Under the pieces are notes generated by a model. It had not been told where the DNA came from. It did no database searches and was given only the letters and a program-made list of their open reading frames with translations. From Vibrio bivalvicida (GTDB lineage Bacteria; Pseudomonadota; Gammaproteobacteria; Enterobacterales; Vibrionaceae): 64,000 nucleotides of DNA. Numbering within the stretch: position 1 is the first letter of the stretch; every line of letters starts with the position of its first letter. The stretch spans positions 434,001 through 498,000 of the forward strand of contig NZ_LLEI02000021.1 of assembly GCF_001399455.2 (NCBI RefSeq), written 5' to 3'. Below are positions 57,069 to 64,000 of this stretch, piece by piece. Made by a program: the position numbers and the translations under genes.

Positions 57069-57881
57069 TTACTCAAGATCCCATTTTTCAATAGCTTCTA
57101 GATATCTCCCCATATCATGATCCTCTACCCCGTCAATTCCTTTTTCTCGCAACGCGCTAAGAGCACCATCAAAATAGTCCACGAACCTAAACCAGAATCC
57201 AGGGTCTTGATGAATCAGTTTTTCTTCTGATATATACAAATAGCTACCTACGTGACTATATCCCATTAGTCTAGCGGGAACTCTAGTAACGATGTCATTG
57301 TTGTTGTGAAATCTGAAGAAGCGATTTTTGCACTCTACATTGAAAAATTGAGAGGTCACCCTAGTCAGCGCTCTTGGTTGACCAAAAGTGTATACACTTG
57401 TGAATGGCTTATCTTCATGAATGTACTTAGCTGCGGCGATGGTCGCCATCGCTCCCCCTAAACTATGCCCAGCAAAAAAAAGTGGTCTCTTTTTTTCTTT
57501 TTGTAGAGCTTTACATTTTGAATCTAGCTTGGGCCAGACATCTTCAACGGATTGATAGAAGCCCCTGTGAAACTCACCAAAAAGCTCATTGGTAGAAAAG
57601 GCGTTGATGTTGTCCAACCAATCTGCGACTTCATTTGTACCCCTAAAGGTTATGCACAAATATTCGTCATGTTCTATTAATGCGGCCTGAGCACTATTAT
57701 TATCGACGCCAAAAACCGAAATAAACCTATCATCATCGTTCTTAATTGACGTGAGAATCATATCTTCATCGGGCATTTGATTATTGCTAGAAGTTTTCTT
57801 ATAGACTTCCTTGGCGAGTCTCGCCATCCAATATGCGTTACCTTGGTCTAAGATTGTTTTATAGGGTGATACAGTATTCAT
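57069..57881 (-). CDS. class 3 (alpha/beta-hydrolase) lipase family protein
   Basis: The start at 57881 has GGAAG five bases upstream, giving 271 residues (the longer frame to 57917 lacks it). It has the lipase_3 fold with the nucleophile elbow GHSLG at 138-142 (Ser140), a candidate Asp196 (NNNDIVTRVP) and His210 (YSHVGSYLY), an intact triad. CITFRGTNEVADW supplies the oxyanion region. It has no signal peptide, unlike most secreted lipases, and its neighbours are a small acidic protein upstream and an SH3-like exported protein downstream. It could act inside the cell or be exported by a non-classical route. Confidence 0.85.
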   Translation of the reverse strand: MNTVSPYKTILDQGNAYWMARLAKEVYKKTSSNNQMPDEDMILTSIKNDDDRFISVFGVDNNSAQAALIEHDEYLCITFRGTNEVADWLDNINAFSTNELFGEFHRGFYQSVEDVWPKLDSKCKALQKEKKRPLFFAGHSLGGAMATIAAAKYIHEDKPFTSVYTFGQPRALTRVTSQFFNVECKNRFFRFHNNNDIVTRVPARLMGYSHVGSYLYISEEKLIHQDPGFWFRFVDYFDGALSALREKGIDGVEDHDMGRYLEAIEKWDLE

Positions 57882-57942
57882 AATAGCTTCCATACTCGTT
57901 GATATGTTGAACCACATATTTTGACGCGACCATAAATATCTA

Positions 57943-58227
57943 TTACGCGAATTTTGTTATTAGCGTTAAGATAACTCCACCAAATTCTTCGGCATTATTT
58001 ACAATCTTCGAAACCTTGAGATTTCTATCTTCAGAAGACTTTACAATTTTCATTAGATCGTTGAGTTTTTGTACATCTTCTGAGGTGGGAAACAGTTCTA
58101 GAACCTCCTCGTCCGTCATGTGCGTAATAGACGATATTCGTGATGCAAGTTTCTTATCCGTCGTGGCTGCTGCGGCATCAAGAATGCTATCTAATTCATT
58201 GTCATCATTTTCCCAATTCAACGGCAT
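57943..58227 (-). CDS. small acidic protein upstream of the lipase, unknown function
   Basis: The 94-residue protein starts at 58227 with AAAGGAG seven to eight bases upstream, a very strong ribosome binding site. It is acidic in the N-terminal part (MPLNWENDDNELDSILDAAA) and mostly helical, with a hydrophobic C-terminus (EFGGVILTLITKFA). I recognise no family. Its position directly before the lipase gene suggests an immunity, chaperone or accessory role. That is speculation based on operon order only. Confidence 0.62.
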   Translation of the reverse strand: MPLNWENDDNELDSILDAAAATTDKKLASRISSITHMTDEEVLELFPTSEDVQKLNDLMKIVKSSEDRNLKVSKIVNNAEEFGGVILTLITKFA

Positions 58228-58242
58228 ATATGTTCTCCTTTG

Positions 58243-58902
58243 TTAAAGTGACTCACGCAATCCTTCCATTTTCTCAAGGTATTCTTTTGCTTCTTCTGTC
58301 TTTTTATTTAACTTGTTTGTTTTCCCTAATAATGATTCTACCGCTTCATCTGTTTTATCGATGAGATTTGTCATTTCGCTTTGTTCAAAACCAACGAAGT
58401 TAAGGTATCGCTCCCTATTTTCATCAATTTTAGATGCTGACGTTAAAAAGCTAGTTAGGCTGTGGTTGATTGCTCGTGCTTGAGCAAACTCAAATCTAAT
58501 TTTTTCCTCGATTAACCTTTCTAAGTCATCAAGTGGTTTGATTAACTTTTTGCGTTTCTGGTTGATTTTCTGTTGTAACTTGGGGCCATATTTAACTAGG
58601 AACGCTACTCTCTGATGTTTGCTATTTTCTTCAACGATGGTGTTCCAGTCTTTTGCTACTTTATTGTTGGAAAAGACTTGTTCGGCGAACTCTGGAATCC
58701 ATTCTTTCGCGATGAATTCATCTACTTGTGCACGCTTTTGCTCAAAAAAACGCTTTAGGAGGGTGACGTTTGACTGTTCTAGTACTTGAATTCTTTTTCC
58801 AAGTTCTAGGGATAACTCTGGTGCTTCTTGTGGTATTGAAGAGCAACCTACGAGTGTCGAAATGGAAAGAAGTATTGAAATCGAGTGCGAGATAAATTTC
58901 AT
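58243..58902 (-). CDS. coiled-coil lipoprotein of unknown function
   Basis: The 219-residue protein has a signal peptide with the lipobox LVGC at 17-20 (MKFISHSISILLSISTLVGC), so it should be lipidated at Cys20; Ser at the next position favours outer-membrane sorting. The mature part is long, charged and helical (about 30-215, with long Glu/Lys/Gln runs), probably coiled coil. It is the first gene of a four-gene AT-rich unit, 16 bases before the small acidic gene. No known family is recognised. Confidence 0.65.
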   Translation of the reverse strand: MKFISHSISILLSISTLVGCSSIPQEAPELSLELGKRIQVLEQSNVTLLKRFFEQKRAQVDEFIAKEWIPEFAEQVFSNNKVAKDWNTIVEENSKHQRVAFLVKYGPKLQQKINQKRKKLIKPLDDLERLIEEKIRFEFAQARAINHSLTSFLTSASKIDENRERYLNFVGFEQSEMTNLIDKTDEAVESLLGKTNKLNKKTEEAKEYLEKMEGLRESL

Positions 58903-59067
58903 TACATTCCTTGATGAATTGATTGTTCGTATGAATATTAATCTAATTATAAAATCACCGAACGTATGCGACTGTGGTCACATGTGTGCTATTGATAAAG
59001 GTGTTTTTAGTTGCATTGCGTTACCTGCACGACTGATATAGACAGATACTGTGATGTGTAAGGCCAA

Positions 59068-59982
59068 CTACTTCCTATTCAAGGTATAGACAGAGGTAAC
59101 CACAAGGATGAGGCCAAGTGCATGCCAGATTGTAAAGGTCTCATCGAGAACTACCACGGCGATACCTGCGGTGATCGCGGGGCCAACATTGCTGGTTAAG
59201 CTAAGTGTGGTAGGTGTCAGCCTTGCCATTGCAGCGGCGACTAAGTAGGAAGGCAGAACCGTGCAAAATATTCCAAGTAGCACACCCGTTGTGATCAGTT
59301 CTCTGCTCCAGTCTGAAATGGTGGAACCACTCAAAGCTAAATGGACCATGATCGCCATCCCAGCACTGCCCATTCCAATACTAGTGAATAGTGAGCTGCC
59401 CAGATGACCAATCAGTGGTTTACTCCATACTAAGTAAAACGCAAACACCAGCGCAGAAGCGACTGCGAGTAAGCTACCAAGCAGCACGGATTTACCCAAT
59501 GTGTTGAAGTCATGTACAACAATAAAGCCTATCCCTAAGTAGCCGATACAGGCTGAGAGGATCACTGTTCGACTTGGTCTCTGCTGATACAAAGCCCAAC
59601 TGATTAGAACAACAAAGGTAGGGAACAAGAAGATCAGCAACCGCTCTAGTTGGGCAGTAATAAACTGGAGGGCGGCAATATCGAGAAAGCTCGCCAAGTA
59701 GTAGCCGATCACTCCAATCGCTGCGGCCTTTAGGCCATACTTTTTTACTCTATTTCTGTTTTCTTTGTGTCTGCACAAGTAGAGAAACATCAAAAAATAG
59801 AGTGGTAAAGAGCTAAATGCGCGCAAAGTCATGATTGAAGTGGCATCACCACCATATTGGTATGCGACTTTTACCAAGATAGGTTTTATAGAAAAGAGAA
59901 CGCAACCCGCTAGGGCAAGCAAAATTCCAACTTGAGATAGTGATGCAGTTTCTGAGGGGGTGACTTGGGTTTCTTCAGTCAT
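59068..59982 (-). CDS. DMT-superfamily (EamA) exporter with structured leader
   Basis: The 304-residue protein has ten membrane segments in two EamA repeats (the first ending near 145). ATG 59982 is preceded by AAAGGA. The substrate cannot be read from sequence. What is unusual lies upstream: an 11-base C run on the coding strand, an inverted repeat enclosing the ribosome binding site, further stem-loops and an 18-codon upstream ORF, together suggesting regulated translation or attenuation. Confidence 0.84.
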   Translation of the reverse strand: MTEETQVTPSETASLSQVGILLALAGCVLFSIKPILVKVAYQYGGDATSIMTLRAFSSLPLYFLMFLYLCRHKENRNRVKKYGLKAAAIGVIGYYLASFLDIAALQFITAQLERLLIFLFPTFVVLISWALYQQRPSRTVILSACIGYLGIGFIVVHDFNTLGKSVLLGSLLAVASALVFAFYLVWSKPLIGHLGSSLFTSIGMGSAGMAIMVHLALSGSTISDWSRELITTGVLLGIFCTVLPSYLVAAAMARLTPTTLSLTSNVGPAITAGIAVVVLDETFTIWHALGLILVVTSVYTLNRK

Positions 59983-59983
59983 G

Positions 59984-60027
59984 TTTCTCGTATCCTTTCT
60001 TTAAGAGGGGGGGGGGGCTACGAGAAA
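59984..60027 (-). promoter_or_regulatory. hairpin enclosing the ribosome binding site and an 11-base homopolymer
   Basis: TACGAGAAA (60019-60027) and TTTCTCGTA (59984-59992) pair perfectly, leaving a 26-base loop. The loop holds 11 consecutive G on the plus strand at 60007-60017 (C on the coding strand) and the AAAGGA ribosome binding site of the EamA gene, whose ATG lies next to the stem. The run could vary in length by slippage. Confidence 0.6.
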
Positions 60028-60036
60028 GGAGGTGCG

Positions 60037-60116
60037 CTGGCTACGATTCTCGCAGCCAGACAGGGATTTACCTACCAGCTACAGGCATTAACGAGGAGGA
60101 GCCAAAGGTAGGTAAA
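60037..60116 (-). promoter_or_regulatory. stem-loops in the leader of the EamA gene
   Basis: On the coding strand, TTTACCTACC pairs perfectly with GGTAGGTAAA (60107-60116 with 60067-60076, 30-base loop), and CTGGCT pairs with AGCCAG (60054-60059 with 60037-60042). No T run follows, so these are not simple terminators. No known riboswitch consensus was recognised. Confidence 0.5.
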
Positions 60117-60128
60117 TGCAAATTTCAT
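60072..60128 (-). CDS. 18-residue upstream ORF, possible leader peptide
   Basis: ATG at 60128 is preceded by AGGAATAATT. The ORF encodes MKFAFTYLWLLLVNACSW and stops at 60072. It has two Trp (positions 9 and 18) and a run of three CTC Leu codons, and the 10-base stem overlaps it. This resembles an attenuator leader peptide, though no terminator is evident. Confidence 0.45.
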   Translation of the reverse strand: MKFAFTYLWLLLVNACSW

Positions 60129-60190
60129 AATTATTCCTATGTGGTGATTTTTTAGACTATCGACATATGCCAGAGATTGCAATCAACAAA

Positions 60191-61528
60191 TTACGCAGAT
60201 TGCAGTTTGTGTTCGATTTGGCCCAGTGCTCTTTGGTACATGCTCCAAGCGCAAATACCCGCTAAGATATTGCCACCGAATGCCCCCCAGAATAGACCTT
60301 GGATACCACCAAGCTCAGCGCCTAACCATAGACAAGGTAAGTAAAACGCGAATAAACGTAACGCCGAGATGGTTAACGCTGTGTATGACTTACCTAGCGC
60401 ATTCGATATCGAAACCATCAACATACAAACTCCTAGTGGACCAAGACTGAAAGGGACAATCGCTAGGTGGTAATTTAAAATGGTTTCAACTTCTGATTCG
60501 CTTGTCATAAGTACAGCGAGCCCATTTGAAGTGAGTAACGCGATAGTCGCAATAAGGACCTGAAAGCCAAGGACAAATTTACAAGCGATCACAACGAGCC
60601 TACGAATATCCACTAGATTGTTCGCTCCTAGCAGTTTACCAACCATAGGGGGCATTGACATGGTCAGTGCGAGAACCGAGACAATCGCGAAAAACTCAAA
60701 GCGAGATCCTAGTGCCCAAGCCGCAACGGCAGCAGTACCATAACTTGCTAAAAGTTTGGTGGCTAGCATTGATGACAAAGGTGGAAGTAATTGGCTGATC
60801 ATTGCCGGCCCCATGATATTGCCTATAGAGCGAACACTACTAATGACGTGCAAATCGCTCCAGTCAAAACTCATCCAGTGTTTACGGGTGACTTTAGGTG
60901 CAACAATCAGGATACCGATACCAAAGGCAAGAATGGTTGCTATAGCCGCGCCATTGATTCCCATATCGAGTGTAAAGATAAAAATTGGATCCAGAACTAA
61001 GTTAAGTAGACTGGTTACCATCATCATAGTGCCCGGAAGCATGGTGTTACCATTTGCTCGACATACACTGTAGAAGAAATAAAGTACCGCACCGACCCAA
61101 GCGCTAACCAACCAATAAATCCAGTAGCTATCGATAATAGGAAGTACGCTTTCTGGTGCACTGAGCAACGATAGAATGGGCTCACGCACAAGATAGATAA
61201 GAACAGAAAACAGTGCGACACCAATACTCCCCATAGCAATAACAAGACCGCCAAGCTGTTTTGCATATCTCTGTTGATTTGCTCCAATCGCTTTGGCAAT
61301 GACAGCAGTCGTCGCAATCCCTAGACCAACTTGAATACCGATAATTACCATTTGAATGGGTAGTGTAAAACCTTGGGCGGCTAGGGGAAGAATGCCTAGT
61401 TGGCCGATAAACGCACTATCTACAAGCTGAAAGCTCATAATAGACAAAACGCCAAATACCATCGGCCAAGTCATTTTAAATAGCTGTTGCCCAAGTGGAA
61501 GTGCTGTTTCTTGTGTAGTTGTCGTCAT
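60191..61528 (-). CDS. MATE-family multidrug/toxin efflux pump
   Basis: The 445-residue protein has 12 membrane segments of the MATE family (MTWPMVFGVLSIMSFQLVDS, then AFIGQLGILPLAAQGFTLPI; second half with AVAAWALGSRFEFFAI). Conserved MATE positions are present and the length is normal. It exports cationic compounds using sodium or proton gradients. It is codirectional with the EamA gene downstream, whose leader begins about 60 bases past its stop. Confidence 0.88.
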   Translation of the reverse strand: MTTTTQETALPLGQQLFKMTWPMVFGVLSIMSFQLVDSAFIGQLGILPLAAQGFTLPIQMVIIGIQVGLGIATTAVIAKAIGANQQRYAKQLGGLVIAMGSIGVALFSVLIYLVREPILSLLSAPESVLPIIDSYWIYWLVSAWVGAVLYFFYSVCRANGNTMLPGTMMMVTSLLNLVLDPIFIFTLDMGINGAAIATILAFGIGILIVAPKVTRKHWMSFDWSDLHVISSVRSIGNIMGPAMISQLLPPLSSMLATKLLASYGTAAVAAWALGSRFEFFAIVSVLALTMSMPPMVGKLLGANNLVDIRRLVVIACKFVLGFQVLIATIALLTSNGLAVLMTSESEVETILNYHLAIVPFSLGPLGVCMLMVSISNALGKSYTALTISALRLFAFYLPCLWLGAELGGIQGLFWGAFGGNILAGICAWSMYQRALGQIEHKLQSA

Positions 61529-61708
61529 AGTATATTGTCGCTGGGGTCATTCAGACCAGTTATCGATTCTATAGGTTGCATAACAGCAACGTGTTCCCCT
61601 ATACATCGTTACGCATCGGCGGTATTTCAAGTCTGAGTGAAAATTAATAGTGAATGGGAAAATAGGGTAAGCCACTCAAACGCTGAGCATATGCCTAATT
61701 TCTGAGCG

Positions 61709-62323
61709 TCATTGTGTAAGAGAAAGAGCTAAAACCTGCTCTAAGTCATCTAACTGCTCTACGACTAAAGATGCGTAAGTATCGAATTCACTCGGTTTGC
61801 CATGCGTGATTAAACAAGATGGCATATCTGCATTGAAAGCAGCCTGCAAATCGTATAGATGATCACCGACATAAAGGATTTGATGTCGTTCTAGGTTCCA
61901 TTCATGCGTGAGTGAGACTAAAGAGTCGGGAGCTGGCTTAGGAGGAAAGTGCTCTCGAGTAATAACACGCCGAATACGTAGTTCATTGTGTAGTATTTTT
62001 TGTGCAGCCGCTTGGGCACAATTTCGGGTAATGATAGCGGTGAGCAACTGATTTGAATGAATAAAGCTAATAAGTGATTGGCACCCGGGCATGGGATACG
62101 ATGAATTTGCGTCGTCTAACTCATGCTGAAGAATCAGTGCGTTTGCTTGTTGAGAAGTTTGTTCGCACTCGATTTGGTCAACAAAAGAGAGCAAATCTTT
62201 GTCTAGCGGGCAGCCGACTTGCTTTCTTAACCAGCGGAAGTCCATATCAGAGCTAACCAGAGTATTATCCAAATCAAAAACAATCGCTTTGATATGGCAA
62301 ATATTCAAAGGTATATATGACAT
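61709..62323 (-). CDS. HAD-family phosphatase (Gph-like)
   Basis: The 204-residue protein has the HAD motifs: DLDNTLV with nucleophile Asp17 and Asp19, an ITRN segment near 98, a conserved Lys in FPPKPAPDS and YVGDHLYDL (acidic motif IV, about 152-160). It resembles phosphoglycolate phosphatase-type enzymes, but the substrate is unproven. It begins 15 bases after the glutaredoxin-like gene ends, probably cotranscribed. Confidence 0.87.
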   Translation of the reverse strand: MSYIPLNICHIKAIVFDLDNTLVSSDMDFRWLRKQVGCPLDKDLLSFVDQIECEQTSQQANALILQHELDDANSSYPMPGCQSLISFIHSNQLLTAIITRNCAQAAAQKILHNELRIRRVITREHFPPKPAPDSLVSLTHEWNLERHQILYVGDHLYDLQAAFNADMPSCLITHGKPSEFDTYASLVVEQLDDLEQVLALSLTQ

Positions 62324-62338
62324 AGACGTTCCTTTTGC

Positions 62339-62698
62339 TTATGCGAACTCTTGCTCCAAGTACGCAACAATATCAGATGATTCATACATCCACTGTACGG
62401 CACCATCTTTTTCGATTCTTAGGCATGGTACCTTCACTTTACCGCCGCCTTCATGTAACTCTGCGCGGTGCGTCTTATCATTCTTTGCATCGCGAAGATC
62501 AAAATTGACTGATTGGCGCTTCATCGCACGACGTACTTTTACACAGAAAGGGCAAGCTTCGAACTGATACAGTGCCAGTGACTGTGCTTTTGCATCAACT
62601 TGTTGTTGAGCATCGCTAGAGCGTTTAACGCCCCTAGGTGAAAATACAAAGTTGAGCAGTAGGATAACGCGTCCTAAAAACCAGCGGATAAACTTCAT
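62339..62698 (-). CDS. glutaredoxin-domain protein with N-terminal anchor
   Basis: The 119-residue protein has a hydrophobic N-terminal helix (about 5-20, RWFLGRVILLLNFVFS), then a glutaredoxin/GST-N domain with CPFC at Cys49-Cys52 (LYQFEACPFCVKVRRAMKRQ) and VPCLRIEKDGAVQWMYESSD. The anchor suggests attachment to the inner membrane. It likely acts in glutathione-dependent thiol reduction. It is upstream of the HAD gene by 15 bases. Confidence 0.87.
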   Translation of the reverse strand: MKFIRWFLGRVILLLNFVFSPRGVKRSSDAQQQVDAKAQSLALYQFEACPFCVKVRRAMKRQSVNFDLRDAKNDKTHRAELHEGGGKVKVPCLRIEKDGAVQWMYESSDIVAYLEQEFA

Positions 62699-62786
62699 AA
62701 CAATCCTATTTATATAATTCTATGTTCAGATGACATTTACGTTACGCATTGTAACCGAGATGTGAACAATCTTAAATCTCAAAAGC

Positions 62787-64000
62787 TCAGCTAATCCTTA
62801 GCTGGTGTTTTTTGGTCACCTCGATGCCCAGACGTTTAGCGAGACGTGTTAGGTTGGCACGATCCGTTTTCAATGAACGAGCCGCTTTGGCCCAGTTAAA
62901 CTCGGCGTCCGTCAAGGCTGATATGATTATTTTTCGTTGGTATTCCTCCGTAGCTTCACGTAGTCCTACAGAGGTGCCTAGTTCAGTTTGGGCACTTGGC
63001 GAGTCTTGGAGCGTATCGTTGTTACTCACAATTGACTGCAACTCACCAATATCTTCGACAGAGACGGTAATCAGCTTGCCATTTTTGCCACGGGCGCGAG
63101 CTTTCAGTGCTGCGCGGTTAATAACATGCTCTAATTCACGTACATTGCCCGGCCAGTTGTATCGAGAGAGAACAAACTGGGCATCTTTACCCAGCTTGAT
63201 TTGTACGATGCCGAGTTTACGTCTTGCCTGCTCTAGGAAATAACCAGCAAGAAGTACGATGTCCCCGTTTCGTTCGCGTAGTGAAGGGACCGTAATTGGA
63301 TAAACACTCAAACGGTGATAGAGGTCTGAACGAAAATGTCCTTGTGAGACTTCTTCTTTTAAATCTCGATTGGTAGCAGCTAATACGCGTACATCGATCG
63401 TTTCAACTTTATCTTGCCCTACAGGTTGAATTTCGTTGTTTTGCAATGCACGCAGAATTTTACTTTGCGCAGCGAGGGGAAGTTCACCTATCTCATCTAA
63501 GAACAGTGTTCCACCATCGGCTAAGGCAAATTTACCCATACGGGATTTATCTGCGCCAGTGAATGCCCCTTTAACGTGCCCGAACAATTCGCTTTCCACT
63601 AAATTCTCTGGAATGGCGGCGCAGTTAACATATACCAAAGGCTGTTTTTTTCGAGGTGATAGGTGATGCAGGCTACGAGCGACAAGTTCTTTGCCCACAC
63701 CAGTCTCACCGTGGATCAAGATATTAAAGTTAGAAGGAGCAACCACTTCTATATCGGCTTTCAGAGCTTGCATTGCAGAACTACCACCGATGATTTCACC
63801 GCCGTCTCGATCCCACGCATCTTCATTCAATTCTTCAAAGCGCTGCTGAGTTTGTTTCGCCTGCTGCTCTAGCTGACTTACCGTTAAAGCAACTTTCAAT
63901 GTAGATGCCGCGATTGCCGAGAGTGCATCTAGGCTGCGAGTTGGAAATTGCTCAAATACACCAGGGGTTAAGCTATCGAGCGTAAGAACGCCTAGCAGTT
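62787..64000 (-). CDS. norR: NorR-type sigma-54 activator, N-terminus cut by window edge
   Basis: The frame continues off the right edge; about 404 residues of the C-terminal part are in the window. The upstream end reads [20 protein letters not shown], matching the GAF sensor end of NorR. The central AAA+ domain has GETGVGKE (Walker A), [10 protein letters not shown] (sigma-54 contact loop) and [13 protein letters not shown] (Walker B). The C-terminal Fis-type helix-turn-helix is present ([20 protein letters not shown]). NorR senses nitric oxide through non-haem iron in its GAF domain and activates norVW or hmp with RpoN. Its target gene is not in the window. Confidence 0.9.
   Translation of the reverse strand, partial: LLGVLTLDSLTPGVFEQFPTRSLDALSAIAASTLKVALTVSQLEQQAKQTQQRFEELNEDAWDRDGGEIIGGSSAMQALKADIEVVAPSNFNILIHGETGVGKELVARSLHHLSPRKKQPLVYVNCAAIPENLVESELFGHVKGAFTGADKSRMGKFALADGGTLFLDEIGELPLAAQSKILRALQNNEIQPVGQDKVETIDVRVLAATNRDLKEEVSQGHFRSDLYHRLSVYPITVPSLRERNGDIVLLAGYFLEQARRKLGIVQIKLGKDAQFVLSRYNWPGNVRELEHVINRAALKARARGKNGKLITVSVEDIGELQSIVSNNDTLQDSPSAQTELGTSVGLREATEEYQRKIIISALTDAEFNWAKAARSLKTDRANLTRLAKRLGIEVTKKHQLRIS

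Noticed and set aside
60037..60116. Leader stems considered as a known riboswitch
   Set aside because: I tried glycine, lysine and guanidine-type consensus elements and none matched the visible sequence.

Overview
The window reads as a Vibrio-type gammaproteobacterium. The strongest pointer is a Qrr-type quorum-sensing small RNA (1520-1629, minus strand) with a sigma-54 -24/-12 promoter and a perfect LuxO-type TTGCA-N3-TGCAA site upstream. Many signalling genes (two chemotaxis receptors, four GGDEF proteins) and E. coli-like housekeeping genes (pyrC, nadE, yjeH, yddG, emrD, norR) agree with this. The mix of a few essential metabolic genes with many transporters and regulators would fit a secondary chromosome, but that is inference. 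I saw no rRNA, tRNA, CRISPR array, transposase, integrase or phage gene.

Layout. 1-5 kb: cytosine permease fragment, qrr RNA, an HlyD-type membrane fusion protein with its DUF3302 partner, and an AraC regulator. 4.5-14.5 kb: amino-acid and cofactor genes with local regulators (MocR with a PNPOx-like protein, YjeH exporter, Lrp and LysR regulators, LysE exporter, Gfo/Idh oxidoreductase plus OsmC, YddG). 15-24.3 kb: a GAF-GAF-GGDEF protein, then a six-gene minus-strand operon moxR-DUF58-DUF4381-batA-batB/C-batD. 24.6-29.8 kb: chemotaxis receptor, a stand-alone ExoY/edema-factor-like nucleotidyl cyclase (27047-28210), a tiny membrane ORF and a LysR regulator. 30-36.8 kb: mesX-mesD methionine synthesis genes with MetR-like boxes, a membrane GGDEF protein, pyrC with a PurR-like box, and a MOSC-flavoreductase-ferredoxin fusion. 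36.8-47.8 kb: PAS-GGDEF protein, transporters, a GH13 glycosidase, a second chemotaxis receptor, an acyltransferase and nadE. 48-55.5 kb: a nucleotidyltransferase sharing an intergenic palindrome with nadE, a GGDEF-EAL protein, LysR/EmrD, a 45-residue protein behind CRP-like sites, a two-domain glutaredoxin and an EamA exporter. 55.6-58.9 kb: an AT-rich four-gene operon (lipoprotein, small acidic protein, class 3 lipase, secreted SH3-like protein) that I cannot assign to a known system. 59-64 kb: an EamA exporter with an odd structured leader (11-base homopolymer and an 18-codon upstream ORF), a MATE pump, a HAD phosphatase, a glutaredoxin and the NorR regulator cut by the window end.

The most interesting items are the stand-alone toxin-like cyclase, the lipase/lipoprotein operon, the structured leader of the EamA gene and the qrr locus. 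Start codons were moved inward from the longest frame wherever a Shine-Dalgarno sequence or family length argued for it; each such change is stated.
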